Origin: G963668435 sp963668435
GTDB lineage: Bacteria > Latescibacterota > Latescibacteria > Latescibacterales > Latescibacteraceae
Assembly: GCA_963668435.2 (NCBI GenBank)
Contig: CAXXSC010000010.1
Coordinates: forward strand, 186,001 to 250,000
DNA length: 64,000 nt
Direction of reading: 5' to 3'
Below are positions 43,797 to 53,001 of this stretch, one piece after another. How positions within the stretch are numbered: position 1 is the first letter of the stretch; every line of letters begins with the position of its first letter. Below the pieces are notes generated by a model. That model did no database searches. It was not told the origin of the DNA and saw only the letters and a list, made by a program, of their open reading frames with translations. The position numbers and the translations under genes are program-made.

Positions 43797-44795
43797 ATGA
43801 AAGATATAAATCCCATGAAAATTCTCGTCGCAGGTGGAGCCGGTTATATCGGCAGTGTCGTGACCCGCACACTGATCGAAGCCGGTCACAATGTCACTGT
43901 CCTTGACAATCTTTCGAAAGGACACCGTGAGGCTGTCCACCCGGATGCTTCTTTGGTTGTCGGCGACATCTCAGACCGGAAACTCGTCACTGAAATCTGC
44001 TCAAACGGCATCGATCTCGCCATGCATTTCGCGGCTTTCATCGAGGTCGGAGAATCGGTCAAGGATCCTGCTAAATACTATGAGAACAATGTCCTTAAAA
44101 CTCTCGATTACATCACCGCGGTGAAAGAGGCTGGCGTGGACAAATTTGTGTTCTCGTCAACTGCTGCGGTCTACGGCGATCCCGAGACCGTTCCGATAAC
44201 GGAAAGTTCTGCCCTGAAACCGGTCAATCCTTATGGCCGCACAAAACTAATGATCGAGGAGGCCCTTCGCGATTTCGACAGTGCCTATGATTTCCGCTCA
44301 GTCTGCCTCCGCTATTTCAACGCCGGGGGCGCGTACGGCGGCTGTGGCGAGGACCACGATCCGGAATCCCACCTGATCCCGTTGATACTCAAGGCGGTAA
44401 TTGCGAAAAAAGCACTGAAAGTATTCGGCACCGATTACGGTACACGTGACGGCAGCTGTATTCGCGACTACATTCATGTCAAGGATCTTGCACAAGCACA
44501 TTTACTTGCTGCAGAATATCTTGCAAAAGGCGGATCGAGTGATGCTTACAATCTTGGCAGTGGTGATGGCTTCACAGTTCTTGAGGTTATAGAGGCAGTG
44601 AAAAAGGTTACGGGCGAGGATGTGGCATATGATATAGCAGAACGCCGTGACGGCGACCCGGAAGCGCTTCTGGCCTCCCACGACAAGGCTAAATCGGTAC
44701 TCGGCTGGGGTGACGGCCTCTCGTCACTCGAAGATATTATTGGATCTGCATGGCAATGGAAACAGGAACATCCCGACGGATACGGAGAGAATTGA
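43797..44795 (+). CDS. galE: UDP-glucose 4-epimerase
   Basis: A 332-residue short-chain dehydrogenase-like enzyme that interconverts UDP-galactose and UDP-glucose with NAD. The Rossmann motif is 'VAGGAGYIGS'; the catalytic Ser/Thr and Tyr are in 'VFSSTAAVYG' and 'NPYGRTKLMIEE' (YxxxK). 'RYFNAGGA' and 'GDGSCIRDYIHVKDLA' are GalE-specific. ATG 43797 has an AGGA site; an internal ATG at 43815 would start just before the Rossmann strand. Its stop overlaps the galK start (TGATG). Confidence 0.95.
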   Translation: MKDINPMKILVAGGAGYIGSVVTRTLIEAGHNVTVLDNLSKGHREAVHPDASLVVGDISDRKLVTEICSNGIDLAMHFAAFIEVGESVKDPAKYYENNVLKTLDYITAVKEAGVDKFVFSSTAAVYGDPETVPITESSALKPVNPYGRTKLMIEEALRDFDSAYDFRSVCLRYFNAGGAYGGCGEDHDPESHLIPLILKAVIAKKALKVFGTDYGTRDGSCIRDYIHVKDLAQAHLLAAEYLAKGGSSDAYNLGSGDGFTVLEVIEAVKKVTGEDVAYDIAERRDGDPEALLASHDKAKSVLGWGDGLSSLEDIIGSAWQWKQEHPDGYGEN

Positions 44796-45973
44796 TGGAG
44801 ACACTGACACAGGCTATTGCGGCAAAATTCAAAGAGCTTTACGGAAACGATCCCGCCTGCATCGTTCAGGCACCGGGACGAGTCAACCTGATTGGCGAAC
44901 ACACCGACTATTCCGGCGGTTTCGTGCTGCCGGTAGCAATTGACAGGATGATCGTCATTGCCGTGGAAAAAACCGGTGATGACAGTATCGAAGGCTATTC
45001 GATCGATTTCGACGGGAAAGCGGCATGTTCTGTTGGCAGCTATAATCCTGATCACGAGGCCGGCTGGTTCCGCTATATCATGGGTACACTCGATGTCCTC
45101 GAAAAATCGGGGCGCGAAATCGGCGGTTTCCGTTTCGTTTTCGGCGGCTCCATTCCTATTGGAAGCGGTCTTTCTTCATCAGCGGCACTGGAAACAGGGA
45201 CACTTACGGCAATGGAAGCGCTTTACGGATTCAAGGTTGATGATGTCGAGGCGGCCTCTCTCTGCCAGAAAGCGGAAAATGAGTTCGTTGGTATGAACTG
45301 CGGCATCATGGACCAGTTTATATCCCGCATGGGCAAAAAGGATCATGCGCTTTTCATTGACTGCAATGATCTCTCCTACCGGACTGTCCCGATCAATCTC
45401 GACGGCTGCCAGTGGTTGGTAATCGACTCAAAAAAGCGTCGCGGCCTTGTCGATTCTGAGTATAACAATCGCCGGAAAGAATGTGAGGAGGCGCTGAAAG
45501 TCTCCCAGTCAACCCTGACCGGACGGGCAATCGAAACACTTCAAGATGTCGCTGTCGACGATCTTCCCGAACTCGAGAAAGCATGCGGTACAACAGTTTT
45601 CAAGCGCCTGAAACACGTGGTGACAGAAAACAACCGTGTCCGCGGCGCACTCGACGCTCTTGCCAGCGGTGACAGCAAAGCCATGGGTGAACGGCTCTAT
45701 GCATCCCACGCGAGCCTGCGGGACGATTTTGAGGTATCCTGCGTTGAACTCGACATGCTGGTCGATATTCTTGCAGAAACGGAAGGTGTCGCGGGCGCTC
45801 GTCTAACCGGCGCCGGTTTCGGCGGTTGTGTTATTGCCCTTGTCGCCGATGACGCTGTCGAGACAGTAAAACGCAACATTGACACTCAATATAAACCGAA
45901 ATCACTCGCCGAAGGAACAAAGGCCGAAATCTGGCCTGTCACGATCTCCGACGGTGCCGGACAAATACAATAG
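44795..45973 (+). CDS. galK: Galactokinase
   Basis: A 392-residue GHMP kinase that phosphorylates galactose at C1 with ATP. Motifs are the substrate-binding 'PGRVNLIGEHTDYSGGFVLP', the ATP-binding 'PIGSGLSSSAALE' and the C-terminal 'RLTGAGFGGCVIAL'. ATG 44795 overlaps the galE stop and follows GGAGAG. Full length. Confidence 0.97.
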   Translation: METLTQAIAAKFKELYGNDPACIVQAPGRVNLIGEHTDYSGGFVLPVAIDRMIVIAVEKTGDDSIEGYSIDFDGKAACSVGSYNPDHEAGWFRYIMGTLDVLEKSGREIGGFRFVFGGSIPIGSGLSSSAALETGTLTAMEALYGFKVDDVEAASLCQKAENEFVGMNCGIMDQFISRMGKKDHALFIDCNDLSYRTVPINLDGCQWLVIDSKKRRGLVDSEYNNRRKECEEALKVSQSTLTGRAIETLQDVAVDDLPELEKACGTTVFKRLKHVVTENNRVRGALDALASGDSKAMGERLYASHASLRDDFEVSCVELDMLVDILAETEGVAGARLTGAGFGGCVIALVADDAVETVKRNIDTQYKPKSLAEGTKAEIWPVTISDGAGQIQ

Positions 45974-46005
45974 ATCCTCAGCATTTTCTTTTGGGAGAAT
46001 TTCGC

Positions 46006-47559
46006 ATGAAACTGAACGTTATCGACATCATCCTTTTCATTGCTTTTTTTGCCGTAACCATAGGCACCAGCCTGTTTAAGAGCCGGAAAGAGGAAACCGG
46101 TGAGGACTTCTTTCTCGCCGGACGCGGCCTGAGCTGGCCACTGATCGGCCTCTCGCTCATTGCTGCCAACATTTCCACCGAACAGTTTGTCGGCATGTCG
46201 GGCCAGGGCGCCGGTATCGTCGGTCTCGCGGTTGCAAGCTATGAGTGGCTTGCGGCGATAACACTCGTGGTTGTCGCATTGTTTTTCCTGCCGAAATTCC
46301 TCAAGAGCGGAATTTATACCATTCCCGAATATCTCGAATACCGATACAACAGCTTGGCACGCTCCATTATGGCATTCTACATGGTCCTGATTTATGTTTT
46401 CGTGACCATCGCCGCTGTCATTTACACCGGCGCGCTGACACTCAACACTATTTTCGACATGAACTTGATTCATGCGGTCTGGCTCATCGGTGGCGTCGCG
46501 GCACTCTACACTGCCTGGGGCGGTCTTAAGGCTGTCGCCTGGGCAGATCTTTTTCAGGGATCGGCACTTTTGATCGGCGGTGCGGTAACCATGGTACTCG
46601 GATTCAAGGCTGTCGGCGGTATCGAATCGTTCTACACCTACAATGCCGACAAACTACACATGATTCTTCCGGGCGATCATCCGGTCATTCCCTGGACAGC
46701 GCTCGTAGTCGGTCTCTGGATCCCGAACTTTTATTACTGGGGCCTGAACCAGTTCATCACACAGCGCACACTTGCCGCAAAAAGCCTCAAAGAGGGCCAG
46801 TACGGTATTATTTTTGCCTGCATTCTCAAGTTGCTGGTCCCCTTCATTATTGTTATTCCCGGCATTATGGCGGCTCAGCTTTACGGCGATCAGCTCTCCG
46901 GAACCAGTGACGCGGCCTACCCCCTGCTGATCAAAAACCTTATCCCAGCAGGTCTACGCGGATTTATTTTCGCCGCAATTGCCGGTGCGGTCATCAGTTC
47001 CCTGGCATCCATGCTCAATTCGGCATCTACCATTTTCACCATGGATATCTTCAAACGCCATCTGAACAAAAACGCCTCACAGGGCTCAATAGTGACTGTC
47101 GGCCGAATCACAACCGTTCTTTTTGTGATTATCGGCTGTTTCATCGCGCCCATGCTCGGCAATCCCCGCTTCAAGGGTATCTTTAACTATATCCAGGAGT
47201 TTCAGGGATTCATTTCACCAGGTATTCTCGTGGCCTTTATTTTCGGCCTCTTCGTTAAACGCGCACCCACTCTTGCCGGTATTTCCTCGCTGATTCTCAG
47301 CGTACCGATCTATGGTGTCCTCTATGTGCTGTCAATGGATCAAATCGCCGTAATCAAGCTGGCATTCCTCAACCGTATGGCAATCACTTTTGCCATTCTC
47401 ATAGTTATTAGCGGCCTGATCACAATGCTCATGCCAAGAAGCACACCTGTTGTCATGCCGGTGAATACCAATATCGAGCTGGAATCTTCGAAACGGGTCA
47501 AGGTTCTCGGCGGATTGGTCATTTTTGTCACTATAGTACTTTATATTGTTTTCTGGTAA
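46006..47559 (+). CDS. Sodium/sugar symporter (SGLT-like, SSS family)
   Basis: A 517-residue inner-membrane transporter with about 14 hydrophobic helices. Early 'GEDFFLAGRGLSWPLIGLSL' and 'NISTEQFVGMSGQGA' are SSS hallmarks. 'YYWGLNQFITQRTLAAKSL' closely resembles the sugar-site helix of the Vibrio Na+/galactose transporter vSGLT, and 'SSLASMLNSASTIFTMDIF' fits the Na+-site helix 8. Position behind galTEK makes galactose the likely substrate. ATG 46006 follows GGGAGA; the earlier ATG 45991 has no site. Confidence 0.92.
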   Translation: MKLNVIDIILFIAFFAVTIGTSLFKSRKEETGEDFFLAGRGLSWPLIGLSLIAANISTEQFVGMSGQGAGIVGLAVASYEWLAAITLVVVALFFLPKFLKSGIYTIPEYLEYRYNSLARSIMAFYMVLIYVFVTIAAVIYTGALTLNTIFDMNLIHAVWLIGGVAALYTAWGGLKAVAWADLFQGSALLIGGAVTMVLGFKAVGGIESFYTYNADKLHMILPGDHPVIPWTALVVGLWIPNFYYWGLNQFITQRTLAAKSLKEGQYGIIFACILKLLVPFIIVIPGIMAAQLYGDQLSGTSDAAYPLLIKNLIPAGLRGFIFAAIAGAVISSLASMLNSASTIFTMDIFKRHLNKNASQGSIVTVGRITTVLFVIIGCFIAPMLGNPRFKGIFNYIQEFQGFISPGILVAFIFGLFVKRAPTLAGISSLILSVPIYGVLYVLSMDQIAVIKLAFLNRMAITFAILIVISGLITMLMPRSTPVVMPVNTNIELESSKRVKVLGGLVIFVTIVLYIVFW

Positions 47560-47637
47560 AGACTTAACGCGATTCGAAAGAAATCGCAACCATACAATAA
47601 CATTACGTTTTCATATTTCTTATATGCTGAAAAGAAA

Positions 47638-47669
47638 ATCGGACGCCTGATTTAACTGGGGCGTCCGAT
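47638..47669 (+). terminator. Hairpin ending the gal operon
   Basis: ATCGGACGCC pairs exactly with GGCGTCCGAT across a 12-base loop. No strong T run follows, so termination may be partial. Confidence 0.6.
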
Positions 47670-47709
47670 TGCAAATGATCACAACTTCTATGAATAACAG
47701 GAGTGATGT

Positions 47710-48912
47710 ATGAAGAAATCGTATATCCTGGATACGAGCGTATTAATTGACAATCCGGATTGCATTGAAATATTGAGGAACGGCGACGAGAACGAGATAC
47801 TCATCCCCTATTCAGTCATACTCGAACTGGACAAGCTCAAACGGAAATCCGACCTTTCATTCATCATCTCCGATATCGGCGCAAAAATCGAATCTGACGA
47901 GAATATCAACATAATTAAAAACGATAATTTCGAATACAGCGAGGACAAACTCGGTGACGAGGCCATTCTCCGTGATATAAAGTCTTTCATTGAAAATAAG
48001 TCAAATGGCGTTCAGGACAGCCATATCGTCGTATCGAACGACCGCTTTTTCAGGATACGGCTCGGGATTGAAGGCGTCCAGGCACAGGAATTGAAAAACT
48101 CGCTCCCATTTATGACAGAGGCGCAGGTCTATACCGGATTCATCTCCGAAGATGAAGAAAAAGTACCCAACTGTTTTGAATGGATCGACGGTAAGCCATT
48201 CTTCCATTCATCAACGCCCCGATGTGTCGATCATGAAAATAAACCCTGGGGAGTAACACCGCGGACAGTCTATCAGAACCTCGCCATAGAGCTCATGCTC
48301 GAACCGGATATCGATATTGTAACAGTGATTAGTCAGGCCGGATACGGCAAAACATTTCTCGCGCTTGCCTGTGCTATCGATCTCGTGATCATGAATAAAC
48401 AGAATTACGAAAAACTTTACATCGTGAAACCGAATGTGGAAATCGGTGAAAAACTAGGCTTCCTCCCCGGCGAGGTTGACGAAAAGCTCAACCCTTATTT
48501 CAAACCCATCGAGGAACTCATACTGAAACTGCACGACAAGCGACCTGCAAACAGGTTTTTCATGGAAACGACACCGGGGAAATTCAAGCTCGATCCGAAA
48601 AAATGCGAAATACTCCCCATAAACTTCCTTCGCGGCATGAACCTCGAGAACTGCGTGGTCATCATCGATGAGGCTCAGAACCTGACACGCCTTCAGACCC
48701 GAACACTGCTGACACGTATGGGACACGATGTCAAATGCTTCGTTCTCGGCGACATCAACCAGGTTGACCACCCCTATCTCAACCGCTATAACAACGGCCT
48801 GAACTGGATCGTCAAGAAATTCAAGGGATTTCACAATTACGGCCATATTGTGCTCAAAGGAGCGAAATCACGCGGCCCGATTACAGATATGACTCTGAGC
48901 ACGAATCTCTGA
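47710..48912 (+). CDS. PIN-PhoH fusion protein (PhoH2-like)
   Basis: A 400-residue protein with an N-terminal PIN domain ('YILDTSVLIDNPD', acidic residues 'LELDKLKR' and 'GVQDSHIVVSNDRFF') and a C-terminal PhoH ATPase domain. The P-loop is 'VISQAGYGKT', Walker B is 'CVVIIDEAQNL'. PhoH2 proteins are RNA helicases with RNase activity; here it stands alone, without a partner antitoxin gene. It has a strong AACAGGAG site. No promoter was assigned in the 150-bp gap upstream. Confidence 0.92.
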   Translation: MKKSYILDTSVLIDNPDCIEILRNGDENEILIPYSVILELDKLKRKSDLSFIISDIGAKIESDENINIIKNDNFEYSEDKLGDEAILRDIKSFIENKSNGVQDSHIVVSNDRFFRIRLGIEGVQAQELKNSLPFMTEAQVYTGFISEDEEKVPNCFEWIDGKPFFHSSTPRCVDHENKPWGVTPRTVYQNLAIELMLEPDIDIVTVISQAGYGKTFLALACAIDLVIMNKQNYEKLYIVKPNVEIGEKLGFLPGEVDEKLNPYFKPIEELILKLHDKRPANRFFMETTPGKFKLDPKKCEILPINFLRGMNLENCVVIIDEAQNLTRLQTRTLLTRMGHDVKCFVLGDINQVDHPYLNRYNNGLNWIVKKFKGFHNYGHIVLKGAKSRGPITDMTLSTNL

Positions 48913-48924
48913 TAGTAAACGAGC

Positions 48925-48948
48925 TGGTTTTCACTCGCGACAAAACCA
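48925..48948 (+). terminator. Weak hairpin after the phoH gene
   Basis: TGGTTTT pairs with AAAACCA around a 10-base loop 13 bases after the stop. There is no T tract, so this is tentative. Confidence 0.3.
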
Positions 48949-49094
48949 ATAAATATATTGATTTCGAGCCTTGTTCGTTATATCTTCCAAAGACCCTGTG
49001 AACCTCGGGTAAACCTTACTGTTATGGTAATCCCGGCCAAGGGCACTGTTTCTTTCCTGACACACATTCTCCACGACAGATAGAAGGATGCGGC

Positions 49095-50840
49095 ATGAAA
49101 AAATACTCTGCACCGGTTATATTTACACTCATTATTCTTACGATGTTCGCAATCTTTCAGACCGGCTGTGAACAGCAAGTGGAAGAAGTCCACGTTGACT
49201 GGGTCCAATCGACAAATGCCTCGCTGAATATCGAGCAGAAAATCGGTCAGATGTTTTGTCTGACCATCGACCCTATCAGATACTTTTTCTATCCGGATTA
49301 CAAACGCAATATCAATACCCTTGTAACGAAATACAATCCCGGCGCCCTTTTTGTTGTAGCAAATCTCGATACGGTTAAAATGGAAATCCGTCTCGAATTC
49401 AATGGTCACAAGCTGCATGACGAGCTTGTCGGGCTGCAGCGTCTTTCGAAAGTCCCGATGTTCATTGGGGCTGATTTCAGCAGCGGCGCCTGGTACTGGG
49501 ACAACACAGCAACACGTTTCACCTACCCACTGGCGCTTGGCGCTATCGCTTCCGGTGAATATTCATTCCGCCAGGGCAAAATCAGTTCTGTCGAGGCAAA
49601 AGCCCAGAGTATAAACTGGCTCTTTATGCCAAATTGCCTTATCAATCCCGACAATGCAAACATCACCATGCTTCTGGAAACACTCGGTGAAGATCCGGCA
49701 GTTATCACTGATCTTTCGAAACAGACCATACGCGGTATTCAGGAAGCCGGAGTGGCGGCAACAGTGAAATATTTCCCGTCTTATACAGAAAACGCCATAC
49801 TTCGCTCCGAACCGATTAATATGAACAAAGATCAGTCAGCCGTATTCCATGCCTGTATAAGCTCGAATGTAAAAACTATCCTCACATCGCCGGTTAATCC
49901 TCTCACTGCACCGGAAAACGGTGCCGATATATGGCGTGCGAATCTCCAGTACCTGACAGATTCTCTTGATTATAACGGAATTATTGTCACCAATTTCATG
50001 ACAGATCTCGATACTGGCAATGTTCAAAAGGAAGTTGAAATGATAAAGGCTGGTATTGAAGGCGGTACCGGCATGTTTATCCTTCCGGAAATTTTTGGAC
50101 CGGATATTCCCTTAATCGACCTTTTGACATCTGAGGTTATATCTGACCGCTACGAAACAGAACAGATCGACAAGCAGGCGAAGAAAATTGTAACCGAGAA
50201 ATTCAATATAGGTCTCAACAAGCCGAAAACAACACAGTCAATGATGACAATGTCGGGGCTTGGTATCCCTGAATACGCTCACAGCTCCCGGGATATTGCC
50301 AAGGAGAGTGTAACACTGCTGAAAAACGACGGTAATTTGATACCTGCCGACAAGAAATCTAAACGGCTGGTTTCAATAGCATTTTTCGATGCTAACTCAT
50401 TTTCCTTCTCACCGGTATTCAAAGACAAGCTGAAAGAACGCAGCGAAGACACACATCATATCAATGTTTTCGGTGCGCCTGATGAGCGTATACGCGGTGA
50501 ACTGAGACGTCGTGCCGATCATGCGGATGTGGTCCTTCTGTCATTTTTCTACCGTCCTGAGAATGGCGGGGGCACTATTCTGCCTAAGGAGCTGAGCATC
50601 GCGCTAAAAGAGATTGCCTCCATCAACAGTAATGTTGTCGCAAGTTCATTCTACGATCCGACACTGATAAAACTGTTACCTGATCCGAAAGCCTATCTTG
50701 CGGCTTACTCTCCCTCGGAATACTCAATGGAAGCGGTTTTGGATATAATCCTCGGAAACGCACCCGCCCATGGCAAACTTCCTTTCACGCTTTCCGAAAA
50801 ATATCCACTGAATTCCGGTTTGCATGAAAGCGACGAATAA
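49095..50840 (+). CDS. GH3-like lipoprotein, probable pseudoenzyme
   Basis: A 581-residue exported protein; the signal ends at 'AIFQTGC', suggesting a lipoprotein with Cys25. Residues 45-390 follow the glycoside hydrolase family 3 TIM-barrel plan ('MFIGADFSSG', 'TLGEDPAVITDLS'), and residues 390-565 resemble GH3_C ('AKESVTLLKNDGNLIP'). The place of the NagZ-type general-acid motif KHFPGHG reads 'KYFPSYT' (225-231), and the nucleophile position in 'IIVTDxL' reads 'IIVTN' (Asn300). Both catalytic sites are therefore substituted, so a binding or structural role is more likely than hydrolysis. An AAGGA site precedes the ATG. A 182-bp gap before it holds nothing clear beyond a weak hairpin. Confidence 0.75.
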   Translation: MKKYSAPVIFTLIILTMFAIFQTGCEQQVEEVHVDWVQSTNASLNIEQKIGQMFCLTIDPIRYFFYPDYKRNINTLVTKYNPGALFVVANLDTVKMEIRLEFNGHKLHDELVGLQRLSKVPMFIGADFSSGAWYWDNTATRFTYPLALGAIASGEYSFRQGKISSVEAKAQSINWLFMPNCLINPDNANITMLLETLGEDPAVITDLSKQTIRGIQEAGVAATVKYFPSYTENAILRSEPINMNKDQSAVFHACISSNVKTILTSPVNPLTAPENGADIWRANLQYLTDSLDYNGIIVTNFMTDLDTGNVQKEVEMIKAGIEGGTGMFILPEIFGPDIPLIDLLTSEVISDRYETEQIDKQAKKIVTEKFNIGLNKPKTTQSMMTMSGLGIPEYAHSSRDIAKESVTLLKNDGNLIPADKKSKRLVSIAFFDANSFSFSPVFKDKLKERSEDTHHINVFGAPDERIRGELRRRADHADVVLLSFFYRPENGGGTILPKELSIALKEIASINSNVVASSFYDPTLIKLLPDPKAYLAAYSPSEYSMEAVLDIILGNAPAHGKLPFTLSEKYPLNSGLHESDE

Positions 50841-50880
50841 ACAGCACATCACTTCATATGCACTATAGAGATTTGACACA

Positions 50881-50907
50881 AAAAAGGCGGGGTTTTCCCC
50901 GCCTTTT
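50881..50907. terminator. Bidirectional terminator
   Basis: A near-perfect stem of about 11 bp (AAAAGGCGGGG/CCCCGCCTTTT) with a TTTT loop lies between the GH3-like gene (+) and the cytochrome gene (-). Confidence 0.93.
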
Positions 50908-50928
50908 CTCATATGCTATAAATCAAAT

Positions 50929-51723
50929 CTAAAAATGCGAATCATGGCACTGAAGACAGCTCATTTTACCGATAGTGTTATGGCCCGCAGCGTATACTGT
51001 TCCGACCTTGTGGCATGAAGTGCATGAAGTCACCTCTGCCGGTAATTCGAACTTCGGCACAAAGGTGTCATCGTGTACCGCATTGAGCAGTTCCACGGCT
51101 TTCGCGGCAACATCACCGGTAACACGGGCACATCGTTCAGCTCTTTCCGGTGATTTACTCGCTTTCCCGGCAGTCCTGCACCATGTAGTCACAGACACAT
51201 GGCAAAGCGGCGATTCAGACACCGACTGAGCCAGTACCTCTTGTGATACAGCTCTGTCACCAGCATATCCACCAGCCGCTGCGCAGTCATTGCTTTCGTC
51301 GCTTGGGAACGCCTGCAGGGTATACCATCCCAGAAGTTCCGTCATAAGGGCATCGTTTTGGGCTTTACCTGCCGCAAGGGTAATTGCACCACCGGCTCCG
51401 TTAAGCGCACCGCATACAGTCCCCCAACCGGTTACCCCCCCGCCACCATAGTTGAATATATTGAGCGGGACCTGGTTATAAGGATATCCAACCTTGTCAA
51501 TGAGCTGAACCAGAATAGCTTTAAATGCTCCGGAAGCACAATTTGAGGCATAACAGAGTTCATGGCCAAGTTTTCGCGTCTCTTCGGGATCAAGTTTGAC
51601 ATAGGTCCAGGGAAGTTCAGGAGTTTCACTCCCGCTCGCGGGCATAGCTCCTCCCAATCCTGTCATAATACCGGCCGCACCGGCCCCAAAACAGCTGATA
51701 ATCGCACGTCGCGTTCTATCCAT
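50929..51723 (-). CDS. Split-Soret-type dihaem cytochrome c
   Basis: A 264-residue exported protein. A Tat-like start ('MDRTRRAIISCFGAGAAG') suggests export of a folded or cofactor-bearing protein. The middle matches the C_GCAxxG_C_C family: Cys57 and Cys62 ('CYASNCASGAF'), Cys104 ('GWGTVCGALNGAGGA') and Cys174 ('SPLCHVSVTTWC'). Two CxxCH haem motifs lie at 234-238 (CTSCH) and 256-260 (CLQCH). This order is that of the split-Soret cytochrome of Desulfovibrio. The physiological partner is unknown. It starts 49 bases after the paralogue upstream. Confidence 0.85.
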   Translation of the reverse strand: MDRTRRAIISCFGAGAAGIMTGLGGAMPASGSETPELPWTYVKLDPEETRKLGHELCYASNCASGAFKAILVQLIDKVGYPYNQVPLNIFNYGGGGVTGWGTVCGALNGAGGAITLAAGKAQNDALMTELLGWYTLQAFPSDESNDCAAAGGYAGDRAVSQEVLAQSVSESPLCHVSVTTWCRTAGKASKSPERAERCARVTGDVAAKAVELLNAVHDDTFVPKFELPAEVTSCTSCHKVGTVYAAGHNTIGKMSCLQCHDSHF

Positions 51724-51772
51724 TCAACATCTCCTGATAATATGCAAATCCAATAAACATTCGCTCCAACTC

Positions 51773-52870
51773 TTATTTCAGCATGAGCATCGAATTTGTC
51801 GCCGAGTTTTCTCCTGCAACCAGACGGGCGATATACATTCCGGGTCCAACCTCAAGACCGGTATCATCCCTTCCATCCCAGACCACCCTGTGGTTTCCGG
51901 CGTTGACACTCCTGTGTAAGAGTGTTCGAACATTTTGACCAAGAATATTATAAATCTCGAGTGTCAGCGTTTCTGTTTTCGTGACTGTAAACTCAATTGT
52001 TGTCGAGGGATTAAATGGATTAGGGAAATTCCCATGCAGTTCAAAAGACACAGGTTCAGCATCTTCAACAGCAACGATTTCATCATGAGGAGCATGACAG
52101 GAAATACAGTTCATCTTACCCATGGTCATGTTGCCGCTTTCAAAGGACTCCCCTGCTGTATGACATGTCAGACATGATATTGTTTCTGAAGAATGCTGGT
52201 AAGAAGCTGTGAAAGTGTCATTGTGGAATGCATTCAGCAATTCGGCAGTCTTGGCGGCAACATCGCCGGTGAGTCTTGCGCAGCGTTCCTTACGCTCATC
52301 CGAGGCACTCGCAAATCCTGACGATTCACACCATTTGCTGACTGAAACATGACAAAGCGGCGAAATAGACACGGAGGATGGCAAAGAAACGCCAGTCATA
52401 GTGGTCTCGTGATAAAAGTCACCGTTCTCACCATAAGCGTTGCTTGCGTCTGTCGGAAATGCCTGGCCTGTATACCATCCCATAAGCTCGTTAACAAGTG
52501 CCGGGGCAGATGATGGGCCGGCGACAAGTGTAATCACACCGTTTGCACTGTTGAGCGTACCACAGAGAGTTCCCCAGCCTGCGATCCCGCCTCCACCGAA
52601 ATCATACAAATCCAACGGAATACTTGTATATGGTTCGCCCAATGTCTCGCGAAGCATCGAGATCAATGATTGGAAAACACCTGAAGCGCAATTGGAACTG
52701 TAATAACATTGCTGTCCCCGCTTCCTGGCCTCCTCAACATCGAGTTCAGTATATCCCCAGGGAATCTCGGGAACGGCATCCTGGTCCTCGGAAAATGCAG
52801 CGGTCTGATTCATGAAACCACCAACAACTACTCCGCCCGCCCCGGACAAAAATGATCTTCTTCCTACCAT
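51773..52870 (-). CDS. Split-Soret-type dihaem cytochrome c with C-terminal sorting domain
   Basis: A 365-residue paralogue of the next gene downstream. ATG 52870 follows GGAGGAG; a longer reading would add eight poorly supported residues. A clear Tat signal is 'GRRSFLSGAGGVVVGG'. Cys55/Cys61, Cys103 and Cys173 give the C_GCAxxG_C_C pattern; CxxCH haem sites are at 233-237 and 255-259. Unlike its neighbour it continues into an FlgD-Ig-like sorting tail (about 275-365): 'NFPNPFNPSTTIEF', 'IYNILGQNVRTLL' and 'GMYIARLVAG'. The tail suggests delivery to the outer membrane or cell surface, which would place a haem protein outside. Confidence 0.87.
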   Translation of the reverse strand: MVGRRSFLSGAGGVVVGGFMNQTAAFSEDQDAVPEIPWGYTELDVEEARKRGQQCYYSSNCASGVFQSLISMLRETLGEPYTSIPLDLYDFGGGGIAGWGTLCGTLNSANGVITLVAGPSSAPALVNELMGWYTGQAFPTDASNAYGENGDFYHETTMTGVSLPSSVSISPLCHVSVSKWCESSGFASASDERKERCARLTGDVAAKTAELLNAFHNDTFTASYQHSSETISCLTCHTAGESFESGNMTMGKMNCISCHAPHDEIVAVEDAEPVSFELHGNFPNPFNPSTTIEFTVTKTETLTLEIYNILGQNVRTLLHRSVNAGNHRVVWDGRDDTGLEVGPGMYIARLVAGENSATNSMLMLK

Positions 52871-53001
52871 CAACTCCTCCAAAAACATAAACATTACGAA
52901 TAAATCATTTTACACGACATATAATGGCGCATTTAATATACTATCCTGCCATATAATACGCAAAGTATAACTCATTACATTTTTTGTCTGTCTCCATATC
53001 A

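Noticed and set aside
48949..49094. Possible RNA gene in the gap before the GH3-like lipoprotein
   Set aside because: No cloverleaf, T-loop motif or convincing folded structure was found.
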